A stretch of 22,311 nucleotides of DNA from a virus. The stretch lies in IMG/VR virus record IMGVR_UViG_3300025132_000343, positions 1 to 22,311 of that record. One strand, written 5' to 3'. The translations under genes and the position numbers were made by a program. The notes under the pieces were generated by a model. It was not told the DNA's origin and searched no databases. It worked only from the letters and a program-made list of their open reading frames with translations. Positions 1-7,835 of the stretch are shown here, piece by piece (the first letter of the stretch is position 1; each line of letters starts with the position of its first letter).

Positions 1-837
1 GTCACCAAAACCACCCGCATCAAACGGTCTACCACCTGCGCCCCTCTGAGGCGATGTCGATAGCTCTGGTATACCAATATCCTTGGCGAGCAGTTGGTAG
101 TTCGGCATGTTCATGGCTGAATCAAAAGCAAAGTTTTCGACAAAGTCTCCGGCAACGTCTCGCGCACCACGCATCGCGTCAACACCTCGTTGACCGGCAT
201 CACGCATCGCGTCAACACCTCGTTGACCGGCATCTTGAAATTGACCGCCAAGATCGCTCAATCCCTGCCTTAGCTCGCTCATGTTCGGGAGGACATCACC
301 TCTGCCAACCATTGAGTAGTCCGGCATGTTCATCTGTGCGCTTATCTTTAACTGCTCAAGAGCCTCCTCCACGGAGATACCAGCAACCTCTGCCATCACC
401 TTGGCTCTTTGAATCAGCGGGTCAATGTATTCCCTCTGCACACCATAAAGTGCGTCTGCTCCGGGCATACTACCGCCGGGAGCCATCTTCACAATTCCAC
501 CCTCAGCCATCATCTGAGGCGGCATAACTTGCTCTACCCCCTGTGGAGGCATTTGAGGAGGAGGCATCTGAGGCATTCTCTGAGGCATCTGCGGAGCCAT
601 AGCCATTTGGGGCGGCATCGCGCCCATAATCCCCATACCAGCCTCACCCACGATGCGGTCTTTAACAGTGCCTTCTTGTGGTTGCTCCTTTTGGAATCGC
701 TTACGCAGGTCAGATCGGCGCTGTATCTCAGACACAACCAGAAACTGCGGCACCTGACCGCTAGGCATCTGAGCTTCCTGCATTAGCGCCTGATCAGGAA
801 GTCCCTTAATAACGTCTTCTTGCTCAAGAATGTTCAT
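1..837 (-). CDS. Putative internal virion / ejection protein (3' end cut by window)
   Basis: The frame is open from an ATG at 837 to the window edge, giving at least 279 residues with no stop seen. The start overlaps the stop of the upstream gene by 4 bases (ATGA), which supports translational coupling. Residues 70-110 are Met/Pro/Gln-rich, with many MPPQM-like steps. They are followed by a motif MAEGGIVKMAPGG (about 112-124), a Gly-rich signature I recall from internal or tail-associated proteins of marine phages. Around residues 202-223 an 11-residue unit (DAGQRGVDAMR) occurs twice. The downstream part has short amphipathic helices with NMP[DN]Y repeats. The position after other internal-protein genes suggests a virion core or DNA-ejection role. 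That role is inferred; there is no catalytic motif. Confidence 0.7.
   Translation of the reverse strand, partial: MNILEQEDVIKGLPDQALMQEAQMPSGQVPQFLVVSEIQRRSDLRKRFQKEQPQEGTVKDRIVGEAGMGIMGAMPPQMAMAPQMPQRMPQMPPPQMPPQGVEQVMPPQMMAEGGIVKMAPGGSMPGADALYGVQREYIDPLIQRAKVMAEVAGISVEEALEQLKISAQMNMPDYSMVGRGDVLPNMSELRQGLSDLGGQFQDAGQRGVDAMRDAGQRGVDAMRGARDVAGDFVENFAFDSAMNMPNYQLLAKDIGIPELSTSPQRGAGGRPFDAGGFGD
168..233. repeat. Perfect 33-bp tandem duplication inside a coding region
   Basis: Bases 168-200 and 201-233 are identical. The unit is 33 bp, so it adds exactly 11 codons and keeps the reading frame of the putative ejection protein. On the coding strand each unit encodes a permutation of DAGQRGVDAMR. Zero divergence between copies suggests a recent slippage or recombination event, or an assembly artefact. 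Confidence 0.95.
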
Positions 838-1832
838 CCTGTCTGCGGCCCCCTAAATGCGTTGTACAGCCCAGCCGCCGCTATCCCTGTACCCAGCAAC
901 TGTTGCATGGTGGACGGTTGCATGCCAAATGATGACTGTGTTTGTCCGGGCTGTATAGGCGCTCCTTGTAGCATCGCACTATAAAAGCCAAGTTGCTCTT
1001 GCGGGAAGGCTCTTTGTCTCAGGAAGTCCTGATAACCAATATCCATGCCTGCCTGACGGAGCCTGCGCTCTGCCTCTCCAGCGGCCTGCATATTGCGGAG
1101 TCTTTCGATTTCCATTCTCTGGCGCTGGCTTGCGTAGTCACCCAGCATTCCAGCCGCCTGTAGGCGCTGTGCGTCTCCTGACAGCAAGTTTCCGTATGCC
1201 GCCTGACCTAGCTGAGCGGCCTGCTGTGCATACGCCCTGTCTTGACCAAGAGCCTGCTGTGCCTGACCAAATGCCTGTTGCATCCCCGCGCCATATATAT
1301 CACCAAGCTGGCGCTCTAAATTGCGCTGACGCTCTGCCTGCATGATGCCTTCGCGGTATCCGCCCAGACTGCCCTGACCAGCCGCCTGTAAACCAAAGTC
1401 ACGACCCATAATGTCGGACTGGCGGCGGGTTTCCCGCATCTGGTTATCCAGAACAAGTTGCTGATACGGATTCATGTAGGACGCCATCGCGTAGGGGTCA
1501 GCCATCGACGGCATTTCTTGCGCTCGACGAGTTGTCTCCAGCATGGTGCCTGCATAGGGGCTACCCATGCCGACGGTGGCGGCAATGTTGCCAGCTACAT
1601 CAAGCTCTGGAGATGTTCCAGAAACGCCCATCTCCGTAAACCGCGACATGGCCTCCTGCTCAGCAGGAGTAAAATACGCCATACGCGCCGCAGGGTACGG
1701 GGTATATTCTTCCGCAGACTCATAGCCAACGCGAGCCAAAAGGTCTTTGTAATATGGCTCTGCGTACTCTGGTAGGTTTGAAACTATCTGTGTAGTTTCT
1801 GTTGGAGCAGAACTGCCGCCACCTTTAGCCAT
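834..1832 (-). CDS. Putative internal virion protein, Gln/Ala-rich helical (332 aa)
   Basis: The protein begins MAKGGGSSAP. It has a Pro/Tyr-rich N-terminal part (LPEYAEPYYKDLLARVGYES, EYTPYP) and then a conserved-looking segment YMNPYQQLVLDNQMRE at about residues 118-133. A long Gln/Ala/Arg-rich helical region follows (about 140-270), including GSLGGYREGIMQAERQRNLE. The C-terminus is a short hydrophobic Gly/Ala stretch (LLGTGIAAAGLYNAF). I recall the MNPYQQ-V-D-Q-RE and GGxR patterns from marine podovirus genes next to the nozzle and ejection genes, where they are taken as internal virion proteins. There is no enzymatic motif. It overlaps the next gene by 4 bases and starts 5 bp downstream of a GNAT-like gene. 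An ejection-channel or core role is inferred. Confidence 0.72.
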   Translation of the reverse strand: MAKGGGSSAPTETTQIVSNLPEYAEPYYKDLLARVGYESAEEYTPYPAARMAYFTPAEQEAMSRFTEMGVSGTSPELDVAGNIAATVGMGSPYAGTMLETTRRAQEMPSMADPYAMASYMNPYQQLVLDNQMRETRRQSDIMGRDFGLQAAGQGSLGGYREGIMQAERQRNLERQLGDIYGAGMQQAFGQAQQALGQDRAYAQQAAQLGQAAYGNLLSGDAQRLQAAGMLGDYASQRQRMEIERLRNMQAAGEAERRLRQAGMDIGYQDFLRQRAFPQEQLGFYSAMLQGAPIQPGQTQSSFGMQPSTMQQLLGTGIAAAGLYNAFRGPQTG

Positions 1833-2247
1833 TTTTTATGCCCTTCTCATAGAATGCCGCCGACTTCTCAAAGCCGTCAGCCTGTAGATATTTCCAAAAA
1901 CCAAACCTTGCCACGCCCTCAATCCCGTCACAGCCCATATCTAGGCCATATCGGGTAATTTGCTCAAGCAACAGGTTGTACCAAGAATCAAAATCTTCGC
2001 CGCCAAGGAAGTGCATAGACAACACTCGCTTGGCAGGATATTGCGTTATCTCTGTAGTAAGACAGCCCCAAATCTTTTGATCGTCGTCAAAGGCTATCCA
2101 AAGTTGTGTGCTACCCATGGTCACTGCGGCGCACAGGTGCTCCATCGTCCAGCGCCCGTTGCACCTCTCGACGGCGGGTTCTAGGTAATGACGTACATCA
2201 TTCCATGCCGAATGGGCGTGTTCCAACGGAACTAGACTAATGTTCAT
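1825..2247 (-). CDS. GNAT-like acetyltransferase-fold phage protein (140 aa)
   Basis: At 140 residues this has the size and pattern of small phage GNAT-like proteins. There is a strand-rich core (TQLWIAFDDDQKIWGCLTTEI, residues about 47-67; I skip no residue within), then RVLSMHFLGGEDFDSWYNLL. The segment GLDMGCDGIEGVARFGFWKYL (about 101-121) matches the GC-IE---R-GW-K-L pattern of this family. The canonical acetyl-CoA loop R/Q-x-x-G-x-G/A is not evident, so catalysis is uncertain and it could be a structural use of the fold. It sits between a large internal protein (4-base ATGA overlap) and another virion protein. In many marine phages a homologous gene lies in this neighbourhood. Substrate unknown. 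Confidence 0.7.
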   Translation of the reverse strand: MNISLVPLEHAHSAWNDVRHYLEPAVERCNGRWTMEHLCAAVTMGSTQLWIAFDDDQKIWGCLTTEITQYPAKRVLSMHFLGGEDFDSWYNLLLEQITRYGLDMGCDGIEGVARFGFWKYLQADGFEKSAAFYEKGIKNG

Positions 2248-4550
2248 ACTGGCATGACTTTCCTTTCGTCGATTGGAGGAGCCTGCCTCGTTGTGCCGTT
2301 ACGTTCGATACGAACCTTATCCATCATCTCATCTAGTCTTTTTGCTCCAGCGTCAGAGCTTCCTTCGCCAAGACCAGACACTACATCCGCAGGAACAATA
2401 AACTCTCCGGGCGATACAGCGACAGGCTGATCACTGCCTATCATACCCTGCACCGCGTCATCCATCCCACTGCCATTTCCGCGAACCATACCCTCTGTCT
2501 GAGCATTTGGAACGACAGACTCAAGGATCATTTGTCTAACCTGACGAAACATATCGGGACCATACCTGTCAACAAACATATTGATGATCGGGTCGGGGTT
2601 TTCTGTCTGACCCAGAACGGCCATGGCCAGCATCGACATCTCTTGCTCGCTAGGCATCGCCTGCTGGGTAAACTCAGTGGGAACCCGAGCTATCCCGCCA
2701 TCAGGGACGGTTCCCTGCATCATGGAGGTGCGGATGGGTATATCGCTACCCTCCGCCACGCCCCCTTCAGCCATAAAACTGCCGACACCAGCAAGACCGC
2801 CCGGCACCAAGCTAGATAGGAACTTAGCTGTCTCCGGATCAAATGTTTGCAAGTATTCCTGCATCTGAGCTTGTTGCTCTGAAGTTAAGCCTGACACAAA
2901 ATCAGGCACATCTTCCTTCTCTGGCTTTGCCGTCGCCTGACTAAACTCTTCGTTGGTTACAACGCCATCACCATCTAGGTCGTAGCCTTTTGACCTTGCA
3001 AATTGCTGATTGGCTATAGCCTCCTGCAAAGACATGCCGCGATCCATCAACTCCGTAAATCTATTTCTTTGGTCCATATTAAACGGGGCTAATGGCGCGT
3101 ACTGCCTAAACATATTCTGTTGCGGTGTAGACAGTGTGGAGCCTTCAGAGGCCAAACCCATCACTATCTCCTCGTCGAGGGGGCCGGGGTCGAGCTTTTC
3201 TAGTGTCCGGCGATACTCATTCATTTGAGCGTTAGACTGAGGTGCTTGCAGGATGGGGTCAAAGTATTGACTGCGAGATATGACGCCTTGCCTCGTCGGC
3301 CTGTAACTTCTGTCAGGGACATCAGGGGTGCCGACTACATTGCCGCTTGGATCGCGGGCTAGACTCTGGAAGTAATCAAACTCCGGCTCAAAGCCGGGCA
3401 TATAATCGCGTGGTGGAGCTACAACATCAGGGCCGCGCAGTCTTTGCTGTACGGTGACGGGATCAACTCCGCCATACCCTCTAGCGCCACCCATAAAGCG
3501 AGCAATGTCTCTAGCCGCTCCAAGGCCCGCGTACTGCCTTGCATAAGGGTTTTCGTCCTGATCGCCTGAAGATGCTCTACCACCCGCTTCCATGCCGCGA
3601 ACCTGACCACCTCCAGCCATGCCGCTGTAAAGGCTCTGTATCGCTTGCTGTGCGTTAATAGAGCTTCCTGTAATCGGCTGTTCTATGCTACGCATGGCTT
3701 CCTGAGCATTCATATACATAGGCGACGGTGTACGATAGCTCATCTCTGATCTTTCGGCTGACAAGCCAGTGGGTATTCCGGGCTGTGCCATCGCGTAGCC
3801 ACGCTGGAGGTCGTCAAAAGCCTCTTTCCGGTCTGCCTCTGCCTCTCCCAGCCGCGCCCTCTCCTGTCTGGCAAACTGCTCTTGCATCTTATCTTGCTCT
3901 ACCATGCCAGCAGTAATACCCGCCCCGGCTAGATTGCCAGTAAAACCAAGGTTTTGGCTTATGCCTTCGCCAATGCCGGTGCCTGACTTGAGGGCGTCAG
4001 GAACACTAGCGCGTATACTCTCTACTGTTTCACCAAAACCCCCGAGAGAGGAGCCGGGAACTGCTGATGCTGTAGACTCAGCAATACTAGTTGGGACAGA
4101 AGGAAGGTTGGGAAGTTGTTCAGAAACCTGTGACAGGTTTTCAATCATGCCTGTATTTTCTATGCCAGTTGCTTTTGTTATTTCCGTGCCAAGCTCACTA
4201 GGAATTGCATCGCCAACACCAACCGCCTCTCCAAGACCAGCACCAAAGCCTGCTGTCAGGCCAGACAGAATGCCGCGCTTGAGATCGCCTGTTACAGCCG
4301 CCGTTCCTGCGCCTACAAGAGCGCCTGTGCCTAACGCACCAAGACCTAAGCCCTTTGCCGCAAACCCTAAAAGAAATGGCAGGAAGGCTTCTGGCTGTCC
4401 TGTAACAGGATTTGTAGTGAGTCTGCCGCCGGGAACCAGAGAGGCTATCCCTGCCACTTCAGCGGGGTTCATGTGGACAAGCATGGAGTCGCCATAACGA
4501 CCATACCTCGCCATCTCGTCCATCATTGGTTTTGCTGGGTATCTATTCAT
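2244..4550 (-). CDS. Large putative internal/ejection virion protein with EF-hand-like loop (768 aa)
   Basis: Visible regions in order: a Gly/Ala-rich hydrophobic segment at about 55-112 that could insert into membrane; an acidic helical stretch at about 216-255; two Gly-rich motifs, MAGGGQVRGMEAGG (311-324) and MAEGGVAEGS (593-602); and an EF-hand-like loop DLDGDGVVTNEE (524-535). The C-terminal region (about 692-750) carries GMDDAVQGMIGSDQPVAVSPGEFIVPADVV and then SDAGAKRLDEMMDKVR, a block I recognise from many tailed-phage virion proteins with xxGEFVIPADVVSxLG. The start is ATG at 4550 in a TGATG overlap with the upstream gene. The length, location after the nozzle gene and membrane-like segment fit a DNA-ejection or internal core protein. 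The exact role is inferred. Confidence 0.72.
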   Translation of the reverse strand: MNRYPAKPMMDEMARYGRYGDSMLVHMNPAEVAGIASLVPGGRLTTNPVTGQPEAFLPFLLGFAAKGLGLGALGTGALVGAGTAAVTGDLKRGILSGLTAGFGAGLGEAVGVGDAIPSELGTEITKATGIENTGMIENLSQVSEQLPNLPSVPTSIAESTASAVPGSSLGGFGETVESIRASVPDALKSGTGIGEGISQNLGFTGNLAGAGITAGMVEQDKMQEQFARQERARLGEAEADRKEAFDDLQRGYAMAQPGIPTGLSAERSEMSYRTPSPMYMNAQEAMRSIEQPITGSSINAQQAIQSLYSGMAGGGQVRGMEAGGRASSGDQDENPYARQYAGLGAARDIARFMGGARGYGGVDPVTVQQRLRGPDVVAPPRDYMPGFEPEFDYFQSLARDPSGNVVGTPDVPDRSYRPTRQGVISRSQYFDPILQAPQSNAQMNEYRRTLEKLDPGPLDEEIVMGLASEGSTLSTPQQNMFRQYAPLAPFNMDQRNRFTELMDRGMSLQEAIANQQFARSKGYDLDGDGVVTNEEFSQATAKPEKEDVPDFVSGLTSEQQAQMQEYLQTFDPETAKFLSSLVPGGLAGVGSFMAEGGVAEGSDIPIRTSMMQGTVPDGGIARVPTEFTQQAMPSEQEMSMLAMAVLGQTENPDPIINMFVDRYGPDMFRQVRQMILESVVPNAQTEGMVRGNGSGMDDAVQGMIGSDQPVAVSPGEFIVPADVVSGLGEGSSDAGAKRLDEMMDKVRIERNGTTRQAPPIDERKVMPV
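2946..2981 (-). other. EF-hand-like calcium-binding loop in the 768-aa virion protein
   Basis: Codons 524-535 encode DLDGDGVVTNEE. Positions 1, 3 and 5 are Asp, 6 is Gly, 8 is Val and 12 is Glu, which is the canonical 12-residue EF-hand loop pattern. Only one loop is visible. Calcium binding is predicted from the pattern alone. Confidence 0.65.
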
Positions 4551-4879
4551 CAGCTTGTCTCTACACCGAACATGTTAAAGCTAAGGCCAGTGCTACTTGC
4601 GTACACCTTGACCACATCGCTTTGATTGAGTGTCAGTCCTAACACAGCAGAAAATGTATCTGTAGCTGAGACTGATTTATCATAATAAATAAACTGTTTG
4701 TTGTCTGCTCCTGCGCCTGCAACATGGACACTTAGTCTAAATGTCAGTGCGCCAGAAGTGCGGTTGCATACATTGATAGAACTAACGGTGGTCTGATTTA
4801 GGTTAGGCACCGTGTACAACGTAGTTGTTGTCGTGGCGGACGGGTCAAGCTGACCAAGAACCTTGATGACATCAGCCAT
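4550..4879 (-). CDS. Small conserved phage tail-accessory protein (109 aa)
   Basis: I place the start at the ATG at 4879 (MADVIKVLGQLDP). A GTG three codons upstream would also fit, but the ATG gives the usual family-like N-terminus. The protein is Thr/Ser/Val-rich and looks all-beta: TTTTTLYTVPN, SSINVCNRTSGALTFRLSVH, then a C-terminal strand pair ending SFNMFGVETS. I recall similar proteins (KVLGQ-xPxATT-LYTVP) beside nozzle or fibre genes of marine phages and cyanophages, without known function. It overlaps the upstream small gene by 8 bases and is followed by a TGATG junction with the 768-aa gene. A virion structural role, perhaps decoration or fibre-associated, is inferred. Confidence 0.72.
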   Translation of the reverse strand: MADVIKVLGQLDPSATTTTTLYTVPNLNQTTVSSINVCNRTSGALTFRLSVHVAGAGADNKQFIYYDKSVSATDTFSAVLGLTLNQSDVVKVYASSTGLSFNMFGVETS

Positions 4880-5069
4880 TGCCTGCACCCATCAGCAAGA
4901 ACTGAAACCGGCGCAGGGCCAGTGACGAATCCTTGTTTGTCTTGTTTGTGTTGCCTTCTACAGTTGACGATATATCTTGTAGCGACTGCTCTATCGATCT
5001 TCTGGCAACCTGCTCATTTTCCCGCTCGTACTCTGCGCTGGCTACTGGCAGTGTCGTGTATTTAGGCAT
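4872..5069 (-). CDS. Small phage protein of unknown function (65 aa)
   Basis: The start MPKYTTLPVASAEYEREN overlaps the upstream stop by 8 bases and its stop overlaps the next gene, so it lies in a tightly coupled chain. Residues about 13-40 form a charged, probably helical segment with SIEQSLQDISSTVEG. The C-terminus is LALRRFQFLLMGAGNG. I recall MPK-TT-P N-termini in small genes between the nozzle and internal-protein genes of marine podoviruses, with no assigned role. It has no signal peptide or catalytic motif. The overlaps and position are the main support. Confidence 0.62.
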   Translation of the reverse strand: MPKYTTLPVASAEYERENEQVARRSIEQSLQDISSTVEGNTNKTNKDSSLALRRFQFLLMGAGNG

Positions 5070-5286
5070 AAGTGTCTATTGCCCTACCTTTCGTGGCATC
5101 AGTGGAGGGGGTGGTATCAACGGATGTGGGCTGGAATCTGACCTTCGCCGCATCCAGAGGCTGTTGAGAATTGCTCAAAGTGGTGGGATCCATAGCAGGA
5201 TTAGCCGCACCCGCCACGATACCCGTAGGCTTCTGCATCATGTTGGGCCACCTAATGCCGCCCACCTGTAAAGGGTCACTAGCCAT
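5062..5286 (-). CDS. Small phage protein of unknown function (74 aa)
   Basis: The gene starts at 5286, eight bases after the nozzle stop, with an AGGAT ribosome-binding sequence just upstream. The protein begins MASDPLQVGGIRWPNMMQKP and is rich in Pro, Thr and Asp (NPAMDPTTLSNSQQPLD), with little predicted secondary structure. Its stop overlaps the next start by 8 bases. No motif is recognised. It may be a short virion-associated or assembly protein, and support comes from the operon position and the ribosome-binding site. Confidence 0.58.
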   Translation of the reverse strand: MASDPLQVGGIRWPNMMQKPTGIVAGAANPAMDPTTLSNSQQPLDAAKVRFQPTSVDTTPSTDATKGRAIDTYA

Positions 5287-5294
5287 ATACTATC

Positions 5295-7145
5295 CTATCG
5301 GCGTCCATCCGTTCTAACATCAAATCGTAAATCACCTAACGTCCAGCCATAACCTGAGCCATTGCTGGATATTTTAATAATCATCTCCCGAGTTCTGGCC
5401 CTGAGATGGAACTGGCCCGTGGTGCTCTCTATGGTGGCTGTGTCCAAAAGGGTCTCGCTACTCAGCGGAAAGTCCCTGCCCTTGACCTCAAGGGACAGGT
5501 CAACAGCCGCAGAGTTGCCCCTAAAGGTAAAGTCAGGTATCACCCGCCGAACCGCCGCAAACTGCTCGCCATCACCCAAGCCAATGCCGCCAGAGGCAAC
5601 AAACGCATTTAGAGGCTCGCCGTCAGCCGTGTGGCCGATCTCATGTGTGTAAAGATAGTTGTCGCTAGTCAGGCTGTTTGACGCGGCAAGCGGGAACTCT
5701 TTGGTCGGCGCATGGATAAACGCACCACGATCCAGTGTGCCTATAGACCAATTGTCTTCTTGGTAGTTGTATGTGACATAGTTCGTGATGTCTGCGCTTG
5801 GGGTTCCCACTGGGTAATACCAAGTTACCTCTGAGTCATCAGGGTTTGTTGTAGCGTATATCTTAAATCTCTGCTGGAACTGAAGATTGGAAAAGACATG
5901 GTCCAACACGGAGCAGGGCAGTCTTTGCACCGAGCCGCGATAAACATAGAACCCCTCCCTATCCATGAAAAACACAGAGTCAGCCGCCGCAACCCCAGCC
6001 TTGGGCGAGATCATGCTAACGTTCTCTGCTACCGGAGAGAATGAGTAAATAAACGGAGCGCCGACAAAGCGCATGGCTTGAATGCCTACATCCGTAAATA
6101 CTAGTATTTCCTGACGAGTCTTGATCGCCCCGACAATCGTTGTCCCTGTAGAGATAACCTGACCGCCAGCACTATTCGTTGCTGTTGGCGTCCAATCTAC
6201 CGCGTTCTCTTGGTCAGACCAGCGAATGAACAGCGGGTCTAGGGTTGACGACCCAATCGGGTTGCATCCAAAACAAATAACGTGCCTGTCAATGTCAGAC
6301 ACCATGACTTGAAGCGCCTCAACGGGAGTGTCAGATGCACCACCCAAGCTGGACAGGGCCACCGCTCTGGTTGTCAGACCACTGCTCTCATCCCAGAAAT
6401 AAACAGAGCTACCTCTAGGGTTGAATATAAGGTCATCGCCAAATGCGTCCTGACTGTACAGGCGTAGCTGGTTTGACGAGGTAATTGCTACAGACTCGCC
6501 AAAAGTCCCAGCACCCCACGCCCCCACACCCCAACCTGTACTGTCTACATAAAAGTTGGTGCCAGTATTAATTTGGTACGCGCCCACCGTAGAGCCGCCG
6601 CCATTACCAGAGTCACTGGAATTAGCCGTGACTGTCGCGCCAGCGGTGTCTTTCGCCGTGATGTTGTAGCTATTGGCGTTTACAATGACGCCGATTTGGT
6701 ACTCCTGATTGAGTACAGCGGCTGTCACATTGCCGCCCAATGACGCGGCACCAGAGTACGTCACAAAGTCGCCCTCTACAGCGCCGTGTGCTGTGTCTGT
6801 CACCACCAGCGTTGACGAGCCATTAGTTGCGGCAAAGGTTACATCGCCAGCAGAGGTGGTGGCCCTGATCGGAGTTACATCCGCTACCGTACCGCCTGAC
6901 TCCACATAAAACTTCAGGTTGGTACCGATACCCAGATACTTGTCACCGTCAGCCGCACCCCAATCAAATAATGACCGCGCTACGCCTTTGATCGCTGTGC
7001 TGACGTACTTTTGCCAGCCGCCAATTGTTTCGACACGGCCTTTTCTAAAACGAACCCTATCTGCGTCAAACCAGCCGGAATCGGCACTGTATTCTGTGCC
7101 TTCTTTATCGATTCCCGGCTTGAACTGTATCTTTGTTAAGGGCAT
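5295..7145 (-). CDS. Tail nozzle / DNA-stabilisation protein, P22 gp10-like (616 aa)
   Basis: I choose the ATG at 7145 (MPLTKIQFKPGIDKEGTEYS), which overlaps the endolysin stop as TGATG, over a GTG four codons upstream. The N-terminus, with GWFDADRVRFRKGRVETIGGWQ at about 24-45, is typical of phage stabilisation or nozzle proteins related in architecture to P22 gp10 (the tail hub that closes the DNA channel). Residues about 100-190 look like an inserted beta domain (VVTDTAHGAVEGDFVTYSG, NSYNIT). Later segments (WTPTATNSAGGQV, FMDREGFYVYRG, VTWYYP) fit beta-propeller repeats. The length of about 600 matches this class. The matching adaptors are encoded some 11 kb upstream. The role as nozzle is inferred from pattern and context; confidence is good. 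Confidence 0.82.
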   Translation of the reverse strand: MPLTKIQFKPGIDKEGTEYSADSGWFDADRVRFRKGRVETIGGWQKYVSTAIKGVARSLFDWGAADGDKYLGIGTNLKFYVESGGTVADVTPIRATTSAGDVTFAATNGSSTLVVTDTAHGAVEGDFVTYSGAASLGGNVTAAVLNQEYQIGVIVNANSYNITAKDTAGATVTANSSDSGNGGGSTVGAYQINTGTNFYVDSTGWGVGAWGAGTFGESVAITSSNQLRLYSQDAFGDDLIFNPRGSSVYFWDESSGLTTRAVALSSLGGASDTPVEALQVMVSDIDRHVICFGCNPIGSSTLDPLFIRWSDQENAVDWTPTATNSAGGQVISTGTTIVGAIKTRQEILVFTDVGIQAMRFVGAPFIYSFSPVAENVSMISPKAGVAAADSVFFMDREGFYVYRGSVQRLPCSVLDHVFSNLQFQQRFKIYATTNPDDSEVTWYYPVGTPSADITNYVTYNYQEDNWSIGTLDRGAFIHAPTKEFPLAASNSLTSDNYLYTHEIGHTADGEPLNAFVASGGIGLGDGEQFAAVRRVIPDFTFRGNSAAVDLSLEVKGRDFPLSSETLLDTATIESTTGQFHLRARTREMIIKISSNGSGYGWTLGDLRFDVRTDGRR

Positions 7146-7495
7146 CAGTACGTCCACATGACCGGCGTAGAAGATCGCTTGTCAACATGAACAAATGTCT
7201 TAGCCACCCCTATGCCGTTAAATCCCATCTCTATAGCCTTCCAGACAATCAGCATCCTCTCAGAGCCATTCTTAACCTGTATATCAGCGGCAATGCCATG
7301 CGCGTGAGTTCCCGGCTTTTCTTTCTTGGCCTCCAGACTGTGGCTATTTGATCTGTAACCGGAGGTGATAATGAACGGGAAACCGCAAGACTCTCGTAGC
7401 TCATCAAGATCCATGATGAAATCCAAATCCATCTCGTTTTCGCCGGTCTCCTGACAGTCGAAGTCGGACAGCTTGAAATACTTAAACTCTTTCAT
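7145..7495 (-). CDS. Endolysin, M15-type D-Ala-D-Ala carboxypeptidase-like peptidase (116 aa)
   Basis: This single-domain zinc peptidase of the peptidase M15_3 type would cleave peptide cross-links in peptidoglycan. Visible motifs are SGYRS (45-49), GTHAHGIAAD (62-71) giving H64 and D71, and FVHVD (101-105) giving H103. Together these make the expected His-Asp-His zinc site, and D105 could be the catalytic partner. The length is normal for phage M15 lysins. No signal peptide is present, so it would need holins to reach the wall. The ATG at 7495 overlaps the stop of the small membrane protein by 4 bases, placing it at the end of the lysis cassette. The segment LEAKKEKPGTH is typical of this family. 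Confidence 0.92.
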   Translation of the reverse strand: MKEFKYFKLSDFDCQETGENEMDLDFIMDLDELRESCGFPFIITSGYRSNSHSLEAKKEKPGTHAHGIAADIQVKNGSERMLIVWKAIEMGFNGIGVAKTFVHVDKRSSTPVMWTY

Positions 7496-7695
7496 TCTTT
7501 CTTTCCCTGCCCCAAGAACAGGCCGAAAGCCCCGGTTAGCGCCCCAGTCATCACGCTGACCAAGGCCGCTTGCTCAGGATTCGGATCAGACAAGTCCATA
7601 AACCACTCGACAACCCGGTAAGTCATAACAATCATCACAAACATAACCACTCGCGGAAGTATCCGCCAGCGATCTAGTAACTCAGGGGTAATCAT
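7492..7695 (-). CDS. Small two-helix membrane protein of the lysis cassette, holin-like (67 aa)
   Basis: I start at the ATG at 7695 (MITPELLDRWRILPR), in a TAATG overlap with the 45-aa gene. A longer reading with 25 more residues would overlap that gene and begins with an unlikely Cys-rich sequence. Two hydrophobic segments are visible, about 15-33 (VVMFVMIVMTYRVVEWFM) and 44-62 (ALVSVMTGALTGAFGLFLG), with a basic tail GQGKKE. The size and topology suit a class II holin or pinholin-like protein. I recall similar LLDKWRILPR proteins next to lysins in marine phages. Whether it is a holin, antiholin or accessory is not decidable from sequence. Confidence 0.78.
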   Translation of the reverse strand: MITPELLDRWRILPRVVMFVMIVMTYRVVEWFMDLSDPNPEQAALVSVMTGALTGAFGLFLGQGKKE

Positions 7696-7832
7696 TATTG
7701 AAGCGCAAAAATTGCCACCAAAACAACATTCGCCGCGACTGCAAAAATAAACAGCGCCCCAGCTTGCCACTCAGTAAGGTGCATAACACGAGACTTGCAG
7801 GCTTTACCAACGGCCTTTATCGGTTCAATCAT
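7695..7832 (-). CDS. Tiny single-helix membrane protein of the lysis cassette (45 aa)
   Basis: This gene runs from the ATG at 7832 to a TAA at 7695-7697 and fills the gap between the 3TM holin and the two-helix protein. The protein begins MIEPIKAVGKACKSRVMHL and continues TEWQAGALFIFAVAANVVL, so a basic N-terminus is followed by one transmembrane segment at about 26-43. It ends ALQ. It starts 3 bp after the holin stop, and its TAA overlaps the next ATG as TAATG. It is a plausible antiholin, holin partner or small spanin-like accessory. No sequence feature separates these. Confidence 0.75.
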   Translation of the reverse strand: MIEPIKAVGKACKSRVMHLTEWQAGALFIFAVAANVVLVAIFALQ

Positions 7833-7835
7833 TGC

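Noticed and set aside
3904-4497. Long plus-strand reading frame opposite the 768-aa gene
   Set aside because: It is a mirror of a well-supported minus-strand gene, has Pro/Ala-rich unstructured sequence and no ribosome-binding site or neighbours on the plus strand.
7492-7770. Longer 92-residue form of the two-helix membrane protein
   Set aside because: The extra N-terminus overlaps the 45-aa gene in another frame and is Cys-rich. The ATG at 7695 sits in a neat TAATG junction.
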